From positions 1-18,470 of the forward strand of contig CAQVQZ010000019.1 of NCBI GenBank assembly GCA_948902155.1: 18,470 nucleotides of DNA. The letters are read 5' to 3'. Made by a program: the position numbers and the translations under genes. Positions 7,434-12,741 of this stretch are shown one piece after another. This DNA comes from an uncultured Oscillibacter sp. Lineage in GTDB: Bacteria; Bacillota_A; Clostridia; Oscillospirales; Oscillospiraceae. The notes under the pieces are model-generated. The model ran no database searches. It saw only the letters and a program-made list of their open reading frames with translations, and had not been told where the DNA came from. Position 1 is the first letter of the stretch, and each line of letters starts with the position of its first letter.

Positions 7434-8482
7434 GCCTCCACCCCCAGTTCCACCAGGCGGTCCAGCAGGGCGGGGAAGTCCAGGCCGATGGCCTTCATCA
7501 TGCTGGGATAGCGGCTGTGAGAGGTGAAGCCGGGAATGGTGTTCACCTCGTTGAAGACGACCTCGCCCTGAGTCGTCAGGAAGAAGTCCACACGGGCGAA
7601 GACCCGGCAGTCCAGGGCCGCGTAGACGGTCCGCGCCGCCGCCTGGACCTCCCGGGCTTTCTCCGGGGAAATCCTTGCGGGGCAGTGGATAGCGGAGGTT
7701 TTCAGGGTGTACTTTTCTTCAAAATCGAAAAACCCGCCGGAGAGCTCGATCTCGTCCACGGCCCCCACGGTCAGCTCCGTTTGGCCGGGATTACCCAGGA
7801 CGGCGCAGCCCACCTCGAAGCCGGGGACCGCCTCCTCCAGCAGCACCCGATCGTCGTGCCGGAACGCGGCCTCTACGGCGGCGGGCAGATTCTCCGCCCG
7901 CTCCACCCGGCTGATGCCGAAGGAGGACCCGGCCCGGACGGGCTTGACGAACAGCGGCCAGCCCAGCCTCTCCGCCGCCTCGGCGCAGCCCTCCGGCAGG
8001 GAGGAGGAAGCGCCCCGCCGGGGAGCGGAAAAGCACGCGCTCCTGGGGACCCGGACTCCCGCCAGCGCCGCCAAGGCGTGGGCGCGGTCCTTGTCCATGC
8101 ACAAGGCGCTGGACAGCGTCCCGCAGCCGATCACCGGCGCGCCGGCCAGCTCCAGAAGGCCCTGGACCGTGCCGTCTTCGCCGTTTTTCCCGTGGAGGAC
8201 GGGGAAGGCGGCGTCAAAGGAAAGCGCCTCTCCTCCGCCGTCCAAAAGCAGCAGCGCGGCTTGGCCCCGGTCCAGCCGCAGGGTGCAGGGAAGGGAATTT
8301 TTTTGCCAATGTGCGTCCGGAAGGCCGCCGGGGCAATAGCGCCATTCGCCCTCCTTGGTGATGCCCACCGGCAGAAGGCGGTACCGGGTTTTGTCCAAAT
8401 GGGCCAGCACCGCCTGAGCGGACTGGAGGGAGACGCCGTGCTCACTGGAGCAGCCGCCGAAGAGAATCAGTATCGTTTTCAT
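7430..8482 (-). CDS. vanG: VanG-type D-alanine--D-serine ligase
   Basis: This ATP-grasp ligase of 350 aa is predicted to join D-Ala and D-Ser in the cytosol. The resulting depsi-free dipeptide lowers vancomycin affinity of peptidoglycan precursors. The Ddl family motifs are present: GGCSSEHGVSLQSA (9-22), HGKNGEDGTVQGLLELAG (97-114), KPVRAGSSFGISRV (180-193), RVDFF (297-301), and NEVNTIPGFTSHSRYP (311-326). The omega-loop carries EKY (256-258) in FDFEEKYTLKTS. That pattern is shared by D-Ala-D-Ser/D-Ala ligases and differs from the histidine-bearing loop of the D-Ala-D-Lac ligases VanA/VanB. Operon context with vanT and vanXY argues for D-Ser over an ordinary Ddl. The start is the ATG at 8482, preceded by AGGAAAGG. 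Substrate choice is inferred, not shown. Confidence 0.9.
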   Translation of the reverse strand: MKTILILFGGCSSEHGVSLQSAQAVLAHLDKTRYRLLPVGITKEGEWRYCPGGLPDAHWQKNSLPCTLRLDRGQAALLLLDGGGEALSFDAAFPVLHGKNGEDGTVQGLLELAGAPVIGCGTLSSALCMDKDRAHALAALAGVRVPRSACFSAPRRGASSSLPEGCAEAAERLGWPLFVKPVRAGSSFGISRVERAENLPAAVEAAFRHDDRVLLEEAVPGFEVGCAVLGNPGQTELTVGAVDEIELSGGFFDFEEKYTLKTSAIHCPARISPEKAREVQAAARTVYAALDCRVFARVDFFLTTQGEVVFNEVNTIPGFTSHSRYPSMMKAIGLDFPALLDRLVELGVEA

Positions 8483-8513
8483 CGTCCATCAAACCCTTTC
8501 CTGGGGCAAAGAG

Positions 8514-8554
8514 CCGCCCCGATCTGTTGGGTCCATCCTAGCAGATCGGGGCGG
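8514..8554. other. 13-bp perfect inverted repeat in the vanS-vanG gap
   Basis: CCGCCCCGATCTG (8514-8526) and its exact complement (8542-8554) enclose a 15-base loop, between vanS and the vanG ribosome binding site. No U-tract follows on either strand, so it is not a standard terminator. It could be an mRNA-stabilising or attenuating hairpin or a protein site. An extended -10-like TGCTAGGAT on the - strand (TAGGAT at 8535-8540) lies largely in its loop. Confidence 0.6.
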
Positions 8555-8575
8555 TTCGGGTTTGAAGGCTTTTAT

Positions 8576-8619
8576 GTAAATTTCGTGAAAATTTCCTTAG
8601 AAATCCTTGAGAATTTCTT
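8576..8619 (-). promoter_or_regulatory. Four tandem 11-bp direct repeats, probable VanR operator for vanG-vanXY-vanT
   Basis: Read on the - strand, four consecutive 11-mers align without gaps: AAGAAATTCTC (8609-8619), AAGGATTTCTA (8598-8608), AGGAAATTTTC (8587-8597) and ACGAAATTTAC (8576-8586). Positions 1, 3, 5, 7 and 8 (A, G, A, T, T) are invariant. An 11-bp period in direct orientation is the usual layout of OmpR/PhoB-family response-regulator sites. The array overlaps the final codons and stop of vanS and lies about 95-135 bp before the ligase start. Binding by VanR is an inference. Confidence 0.6.
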
Positions 8620-9742
8620 GCGATGGGGGGGCAGTTCCCTGTTTGTTCACAAACGGCGGGAGGCGGACGGTGAAGACCGTTTCGCCGTCCTCGCTCCGGG
8701 CGGAGATGGTTCCGCCGTGGAGCTCGACGATCTCCCTGGCGATGGCCAGGCCCAGGCCCGCCCCGCCGGGGCGGGTGGCCCGGGAGGAATCCAGGCGGAA
8801 AAACTGGTCGAAGATCCGGCCCAGCTTGTCCGGAGGAATCGTGACGCCGGTGTTGGCAAACGTCAGGATTGGGCCGTCCTCATTTTGGACGGCGGCGATC
8901 TTCACAGCGGTGCCCGGCTCGCTGTAGTGACAGGCGTTCCGGAGGAGGTTGTCGAAGACCCGCGCCAGCTTGTCCGGGTCGCAGGGGTAGGACAGGGACT
9001 CCGGCAGGTCCAGCTTGCAGGTCAGGCCCCGCTCGTCCAGCATGGGGGCGAACTCGCTGGCCACCTGCTGGAGCATCCGGCTCAGGTCGCAGGGGCGCTT
9101 CTCCAGCTCCATCCGGGTGAGATTGAACCGGGTGACGTCGAAAAACTCGTTGATGAGGTCCTCCAGGCGCTCCGCCTTGTCCAGGGCCACGCCGGTGTAC
9201 CGGGCCCGGAACTCCGGGGACAGGTCCGGCTCGTCCCGGAGAAGGGTCAGGTAGCCGATGACGCTGGTCAGGGGCGTTTTCAGGTCGTGGGCCAGGTAGA
9301 CCACCAGGTCGTTCTTCCGCTGCTCCGCCTCACGGGCGGTATAGGCGGCCCGGAGGGAGCGGCTTTTTGCCAGGTTCAGGTGCTCCTCCAGCTCGGACAG
9401 TTCCGGGGAGAGGACGATGGACTCGTCGTCTTCCAGGTCCGTCAGGATGTCCGCCGCCTCGGCCATCTCGTCCAGGAAGAGGAGGGGCTTGCGGATGAAG
9501 TGGACGCTGCACCCCAGCCAGGAAAGACCCACGGACAGGACGAACAGCAGGAGGACGTAGTCCCGGCAGAAGGTGATCAGGTAGCGCAAAAGCAGGTTTT
9601 CCCGCCAGAAGCCAAAGGTCCCGAAGAAGAAGGTCGAGAACAGCGCCAGGAAGGTCACGGCTCCCAGGGAGCCGAAAAGGCTCAGGGCGTACTGGAGCAG
9701 AATTTTCCGGGAGACACGCCCGGTGTAGTTGAAATCATTCAA
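8597..9742 (-). CDS. vanS: VanS-type sensor histidine kinase
   Basis: This membrane sensor kinase of 381 aa is predicted to control VanR phosphorylation in response to glycopeptide or wall stress. Two membrane segments at about 18-45 and 58-80 flank only a short external loop, as in VanS proteins with minimal sensing domains. A HAMP-like linker follows. The H-box is YLAHDLKTPLTSV with H152. The N-box is FDNLLRNACHYS (263-274), and the ATP-binding G boxes are ANTGVTIPPDKLGRIFDQFFR (296-316) and GGAGLGLAIAREI. Translation appears to start at TTG (9742). That codon overlaps the vanR end by 8 bases and follows a G-rich ribosome site (GGGGTGGGG); no in-frame ATG is better placed. The C-terminal codons overlap the 11-bp operator repeats. 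Confidence 0.92.
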   Translation of the reverse strand: MNDFNYTGRVSRKILLQYALSLFGSLGAVTFLALFSTFFFGTFGFWRENLLLRYLITFCRDYVLLLFVLSVGLSWLGCSVHFIRKPLLFLDEMAEAADILTDLEDDESIVLSPELSELEEHLNLAKSRSLRAAYTAREAEQRKNDLVVYLAHDLKTPLTSVIGYLTLLRDEPDLSPEFRARYTGVALDKAERLEDLINEFFDVTRFNLTRMELEKRPCDLSRMLQQVASEFAPMLDERGLTCKLDLPESLSYPCDPDKLARVFDNLLRNACHYSEPGTAVKIAAVQNEDGPILTFANTGVTIPPDKLGRIFDQFFRLDSSRATRPGGAGLGLAIAREIVELHGGTISARSEDGETVFTVRLPPFVNKQGTAPPSQEILKDF

Positions 9743-10424
9743 TGGTGTACCCCACCCCCCAGACGGTTTTGATGAACTTTGGCCTGCGGCTGGGCTCGTG
9801 CATCTTCTCCCGCAGGCGGGCGATGTGGCTCATGACCGTGTTGTTGCTGTCCATGTACTTCTCGCCCCAGACGGCCTCGAACAGCTCCTCGCTGGGGACC
9901 ACCCGGCCCTGCCGCTGGCACAGGTGCCAGAGGATGGAGAACTCCAGGGGCGTCAGGGACAGCTCCTCGCCGAAGAGAAAGCACTTGTGGGTCTGCCTGG
10001 AAATCTGGAGGCCCCGGATGTCGAACTCCTGGGCTTCCTCCTGGGGCGGGCGGTTGTAGCGGGTGCAGCGGCGGAGCTGGGTCTTGACGCGGGCCGTCAG
10101 CTCCAGGGGGTTGAAGGGCTTTGTGATGTAGTCGTCGGCCCCCAGGGTGAGGCCGGTGATCTTGTCCATGTCCTCCACGCGGGCGGTGAGCATGATGATG
10201 GGGAACACGTGGCGCTCCCGGATGCGCTGGCACAGGGCGAAGCCGTCCATGTCCGGCAGCATCACGTCCAGGACCGCCAGGTCCGGCGGCGTGCGTTCCA
10301 TGTGGGCCAGGGCGGGGAGGGCGCTGTTGAATTTATGGACGGTGAAGCCCTCGTTTTTGAGGTACAGCTCCACCAGATCGGCGATGGCCGTCTCGTCGTC
10401 GACGACCAGGATGTCTGCGGACAT
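9735..10424 (-). CDS. vanR: VanR-type OmpR/PhoB-family response regulator
   Basis: This two-domain regulator of 229 aa is the partner of the adjacent VanS. The receiver domain (1 to about 118) has the acidic pair D9/D10, phosphoacceptor D53 (VLDVMLPDMDG), T80 and K102 (TKPFNP). A winged-helix DNA-binding domain occupies about 127-229 (LTPLEFSILWHLC; VMSHIARLREK; KTVWGVGYTIE). The ATG at 10424 begins exactly at the conserved MSADILVVDDE start; a longer frame upstream to 10574 runs through the promoter and is rejected. Its own promoter lies at 10461-10489. It heads the van cluster, as in C. difficile vanG-like loci. Confidence 0.94.
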   Translation of the reverse strand: MSADILVVDDETAIADLVELYLKNEGFTVHKFNSALPALAHMERTPPDLAVLDVMLPDMDGFALCQRIRERHVFPIIMLTARVEDMDKITGLTLGADDYITKPFNPLELTARVKTQLRRCTRYNRPPQEEAQEFDIRGLQISRQTHKCFLFGEELSLTPLEFSILWHLCQRQGRVVPSEELFEAVWGEKYMDSNNTVMSHIARLREKMHEPSRRPKFIKTVWGVGYTIE

Positions 10425-10460
10425 AGCGTGCGACCTGCTTTCTGAATTGGACTGGGGTTT

Positions 10461-10489
10461 ATTGTAGCATAAGGGCGGGGAGGTTTCAA
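10461..10489 (-). promoter_or_regulatory. Promoter of vanR
   Basis: On the - strand, TTGAAA (10484-10489), a 17-bp spacer and TACAAT (10461-10466) form a good sigma-A promoter. The predicted start is near 10454, about 30 bases before the vanR ATG. Its -35 box lies 14 bp from the -35 box of the + strand promoter at 10504, so the two promoters are back to back. Confidence 0.85.
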
Positions 10490-10522
10490 GCGGGAGGTTT
10501 GGCTTGACATCGGGGGAGGTTT
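10478..10522 (+). repeat. Three direct repeats GGGAGGTTT in the divergent promoter region
   Basis: GGGAGGTTT occurs exactly at 10478-10486, 10492-10500 and 10514-10522. The first copy overlaps the vanR -35 box, and the third lies in the spacer of the + strand promoter. The offsets are 14 and 22 bp. They may be a regulator site shared by both promoters; the sequence differs from the AT-rich repeats at the end of vanS. Confidence 0.55.
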
Positions 10523-10531
10523 GGGTATAAT
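10504..10531 (+). promoter_or_regulatory. Consensus promoter of the antisense RNA
   Basis: TTGACA (10504-10509), a 16-bp spacer and TATAAT (10526-10531) match the sigma-A consensus at all twelve positions. Transcription should start near 10538 and head into the small-peptide locus on the opposite strand. No protein gene lies downstream on this strand, so it points to an RNA. Confidence 0.85.
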
Positions 10532-10567
10532 AAAAATAGAAGGGCGCCGCTGCATGGCGGTTCGCCC
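10532..10567 (-). terminator. Terminator of the small-peptide mRNA
   Basis: On the - strand, GGGCG, an AA bulge, CCGC, a 6-base loop, GCGG and CGCCC form a 9-bp stem. It is followed by TTCTATTTTTATT. This makes a good intrinsic terminator for the - strand transcript. Its complement is the 5' hairpin of the antisense RNA. Confidence 0.7.
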
Positions 10568-10593
10568 GAGACAATTAGCTAAGCAAATGAATC

Positions 10594-10626
10594 GCTAGCC
10601 GTTCGGGGGCTGACCGAGCGGCTAGC
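10594..10626. other. 13-bp hairpin overlapping the small-peptide stop codon
   Basis: GCTAGCCGTTCGG (10594-10606) pairs with CCGAGCGGCTAGC (10614-10626) with one G-U pair and a 7-base loop. On the - strand it contains the TAG stop of the 31-aa gene. The U-tracts next to it are weak on both strands, so it is more likely a stability or loop-loop recognition element than the main terminator. Confidence 0.6.
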
Positions 10627-10717
10627 ACGCTTTTGGGGCCAGGTACGCCAGCAGCAACAGCGCTGCTGCCAGCGATACCGCGTAACGCAGGGCTTTTGCC
10701 CAGCGGCCGTCTCCCAC
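10622..10717 (-). CDS. Small hydrophobic 31-aa peptide, candidate type I toxin
   Basis: The peptide starts MGDGRWAKALRYAVS, continues with a single hydrophobic segment (LAAALLLLAYLA, residues 16-27) and ends PKAC. A short basic N-terminus followed by one membrane span is typical of type I toxins and other small membrane peptides. It starts at GTG (10717), exactly 8 bases after a GGAGG ribosome site (10726-10730). Two nearer GTG codons (10723, 10726) are too close to that site. The ribosome site is partly paired in a predicted hairpin (10728-10732 with 10748-10752). It has its own promoter (10813-10840) and terminator, and is fully covered by an antisense transcript. I do not recognise its family. 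Expression is likely; toxicity is inferred. Confidence 0.65.
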   Translation of the reverse strand: MGDGRWAKALRYAVSLAAALLLLAYLAPKAC

Positions 10718-10789
10718 AAGCACCACCTCCCTTCGACCTGAGATCGCAGGGATATGGGCTAACCGCCTCTATGCGGCGGCGTTCCTTCT

Positions 10790-10812
10790 ATGCCCCTTGC
10801 GGGGTATTTTTT
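10790..10812 (+). terminator. Terminator of the antisense RNA
   Basis: A 7-bp stem (ATGCCCC 10790-10796, GGGGTAT 10801-10807, one G-U) with loop TTGC is followed by T at 10807-10812. On the opposite strand the same bases form the 5' hairpin of the small-peptide mRNA. Confidence 0.75.
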
Positions 10813-10840
10813 ATGATATCATATGGGCGGAGTTTGTCAA
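10813..10840 (-). promoter_or_regulatory. Promoter of the small-peptide mRNA
   Basis: On the - strand, TTGACA (10835-10840), a 16-bp spacer and TATCAT (10813-10818) form a strong promoter. Transcription should start near 10806, giving an untranslated leader of about 90 bases before the GTG start. Confidence 0.8.
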
Positions 10841-10875
10841 CGGATTTTGTCGATTTGAGGGGAACAACGTTAAAT

Positions 10876-10904
10876 GGGAGGGGCGGCTGACAGCCGCCCC
10901 TCCC
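10876..10904 (-). terminator. 14-bp GC-rich palindrome, probable pepD terminator
   Basis: GGGAGGGGCGGCTG (10876-10889) and its perfect complement (10891-10904) flank a single base. It lies 42 bp beyond the pepD stop, and on the - strand is followed by ATTTAACGTT, a short U-tract. It insulates pepD from the small-peptide promoter. Confidence 0.65.
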
Positions 10905-10945
10905 TGTTCAGCGAAAGGCCGGAAAAGGTTGGGTGATTTGAGAGG

Positions 10946-12400
10946 TCAGGCGTCAATCGCGCCGCGCAGGAACTCCCGGACCAGGCGGTACACACGGGCG
11001 GTGGAGGCTACGTCCAGGCGCTCCCGGGGGGAATGAACGTCCCGGAGGTTGGGGCCCAGGGACACCGCGTCCAGGCCGGGGAGCTTCTGGATGAAGATGC
11101 CGCACTCCAGGCCGCCGTGGGTGGCTTCCAGGGTGGGTTCCTTGCCGGTGAGGGTCTGGTAGAGGTCCATCAGCCTCCGGCGCATGGCGGATTCCCGCTG
11201 ATACTGCCAGCCGGGGTAGGAGCTCCGGGGCTCCGCCGTGCCGCCGCCGGTCTCCAGAATGGCCTGGACCCGCCGGCGCAGCATGTCCACCTGGGAGGCG
11301 ACGCAGGAGCGGATGGAAACCGTAGCGGCAAGGCCGTCGTCACGCAGGTCCAGGACGCCCAGGTTCAGGGAGGTCTGCACCAGACCGGGGAAGTCCGCGC
11401 TCATGGCCTGGACGCCCTGGGGCAGGACCAGCAGGGTCCGGAGGACGCGGTGGGTGTCCTCCGGGGTGAGGGCGCTGTCCACCGCCGCCGGTTCGCAGGT
11501 CAGGGTGACGCCTTCGTCGCAGTTGGCATATTCGGTTTTCAGAATGCCGTCAAATTCCTGGATGAAGGCTTCGAACGCCGCCGCTTGGTCCGGCGGGAGG
11601 GCGACGGTTCCCTGGGCCTGGGGGCAGATGACGTTTTCGAATTTGCCGCCCCGCAGGTCCGCCAGACGGAGGCCCGGAATCTGGGCCGACGCGGCGTAGA
11701 GCACCCGGCCCAGCAGCTGGTTGGCGGAGGCGCGGCCCTTGTTGATGTCCACGCCGGAGTGTCCGCCGTGGAGGCCGGAGACGGCGAGGGTCCGTCCGAT
11801 CTCGCCGGACAGGGGCGTCCGGCGGGCGGGGAGGAAGCAGTCCATCCGGACGCCGCCGGAGCAGGAGACGGTAAAGACGCCCTCCTCCTCGGAGTCCAGG
11901 TTCAGAAGCTGGCGGCCCTTCAGGCCGGAGCAGTCCATGGCGAAGGCTCCCACCAGGCCCACCTCTTCATCCGAGGTAAACACCGCCTCCAGGGGCGGGT
12001 GGGGACAGGCGCCGTCCGCCAGGATGGCCAGGATCATCGCCACGGCGATGCCGTTGTCGCCGCCCAGGGACGTGCCCTCGGCCCAGACCCAGGAGCCGTC
12101 GGTGGCCAGGTCCAGGCCCTCCCGGCGCATGTCCTTGGGGCAGTCCGGGGTCTGGGCGCAGACCATGTCCATATGGCCTTGCAGGATGACCGGGGCGGCG
12201 TTTTCGTAGCCGGGGCTGGCGGGCTTCCAGATGACGAGGTTGTTATGCTCGTCCTGGCGGTAAGCGAGGCCCAGGTCTTTGGCGAAGCCCGCGCAGAGGT
12301 CGCTGACCTGCTTGGTGTTGCCGCTGCCGTGGGGGACGGAGCAGAGTTTTTCGAAATATGCGAAGACCTCTTTCGGTTCCAGTTCGGATAGGATGTTCAT
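10946..12400 (-). CDS. pepD: Aminoacyl-histidine dipeptidase / cytosol non-specific dipeptidase (M20 family)
   Basis: This zinc dipeptidase of 484 aa hydrolyses Xaa-His and other dipeptides in the cytosol, in peptide catabolism. The M20 metal and catalytic residues are all visible: H76 and D78 (QGHMDMVC), D115 (SLGGDNGIAVA), E145/E146 (TSDEEVGLVGA), D169 (NLDSEEEG) and H428 (ATHGGLECGIF). The lid/dimerisation segment HGGHSGVDINKGRANS-like is at 211-226. The length fits PepD. The ATG follows AAGGAGG at good spacing, and an own promoter lies at 12455-12483. It separates the van region from the PadR pair and has no evident tie to either. Confidence 0.94.
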   Translation of the reverse strand: MNILSELEPKEVFAYFEKLCSVPHGSGNTKQVSDLCAGFAKDLGLAYRQDEHNNLVIWKPASPGYENAAPVILQGHMDMVCAQTPDCPKDMRREGLDLATDGSWVWAEGTSLGGDNGIAVAMILAILADGACPHPPLEAVFTSDEEVGLVGAFAMDCSGLKGRQLLNLDSEEEGVFTVSCSGGVRMDCFLPARRTPLSGEIGRTLAVSGLHGGHSGVDINKGRASANQLLGRVLYAASAQIPGLRLADLRGGKFENVICPQAQGTVALPPDQAAAFEAFIQEFDGILKTEYANCDEGVTLTCEPAAVDSALTPEDTHRVLRTLLVLPQGVQAMSADFPGLVQTSLNLGVLDLRDDGLAATVSIRSCVASQVDMLRRRVQAILETGGGTAEPRSSYPGWQYQRESAMRRRLMDLYQTLTGKEPTLEATHGGLECGIFIQKLPGLDAVSLGPNLRDVHSPRERLDVASTARVYRLVREFLRGAIDA

Positions 12401-12454
12401 GGGGGAGTTCCTCCTTTTCGTGGCAGTCCGCGTGGGGCGGACGGGTTGGGTTTT

Positions 12455-12483
12455 ATAATAGTGGGCGGGTGGGGATTTGTCAA
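12455..12483 (-). promoter_or_regulatory. Promoter of pepD
   Basis: On the - strand, TTGACA (12478-12483), a 17-bp spacer and TATTAT (12455-12460) form a near-consensus sigma-A promoter about 55 bp before the pepD start. The MITE begins 35 bp upstream of it. Confidence 0.82.
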
Positions 12484-12517
12484 GGTGGGGGGGATTGGGG
12501 ACGGTTGTCGATGCCTA

Positions 12518-12676
12518 GGGCCTGTTCACATAAACCAAATACGCGGATTTCCGGCAAATTTTGCCGAATGCAAGGCAAAAATTTGCAGGCGTACTGTCGT
12601 ACGTCAAAAATTTTTAACGCGGCAGTCGGCAAAATTTGCCGGAAAGACGTGTGTTTGGGCTTATGTGAACAGGCCC
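12518..12676. mobile_element. 159-bp MITE with TA target duplication
   Basis: The ends are perfect 16-bp inverted repeats (GGGCCTGTTCACATAA at 12518-12533 and its complement at 12661-12676), with weaker similarity further in. TA flanks both sides (12516-12517, 12677-12678), as expected for a TA target duplication. Inside, 12548-12567 and 12626-12645 are a perfect 20-bp inverted repeat, and a GTAC..GTAC pair lies near the centre, so the whole element can fold into one long hairpin. It encodes no protein. The ends resemble those of some IS5/IS630-type elements, but the parent transposon is not in this window. Confidence 0.8.
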
Positions 12677-12741
12677 TAAAATCAACAGCATCGCAGAAAC
12701 CAATTCCAAGCCCAAGGATTCAGAAGACCCCCATGGCATTG

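Larger units (their letters stand above)
10538..10812 (+). ncRNA. Candidate antisense (antitoxin-like) RNA, about 275 nt
   Basis: It is predicted from a perfect promoter (10504-10531) to an intrinsic terminator (ATGCCCC/GGGGTAT stem, six T at 10807-10812). It begins at once with a hairpin (10542-10567) that would protect the 5' end. The whole RNA is complementary to the predicted mRNA of the 31-aa peptide on the - strand, including its ribosome site and start codon. I see no convincing coding sequence on this strand. The role as antitoxin is inferred from architecture. Confidence 0.6.

Noticed and set aside
8514..8554. Hairpin between vanS and vanG as a terminator
   Set aside because: There is no U-tract on either strand, so it is kept only as a structure of unknown role.
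7517..9772. Long open frame of 751 codons on the + strand
   Set aside because: It is antisense to the vanG and vanS genes, whose families are clear. Long antisense frames are common in GC-rich DNA with this codon bias, and the translation shows no family motif.
10425..10574. 50-residue N-terminal extension of vanR
   Set aside because: It covers the vanR promoter and the divergent promoter, and response regulators start at the MSADILVVDDE-type sequence.
10633..10890. 85-codon frame on the + strand within the antisense RNA
   Set aside because: It has no ribosome site, crosses the intrinsic terminator at 10790-10812, and does not look like a protein family. The transcript is better explained as a non-coding RNA.
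11033..12391. Open frame of 452 codons on the + strand opposite pepD
   Set aside because: The pepD frame carries all M20 catalytic residues; the opposite frame has none of any family.
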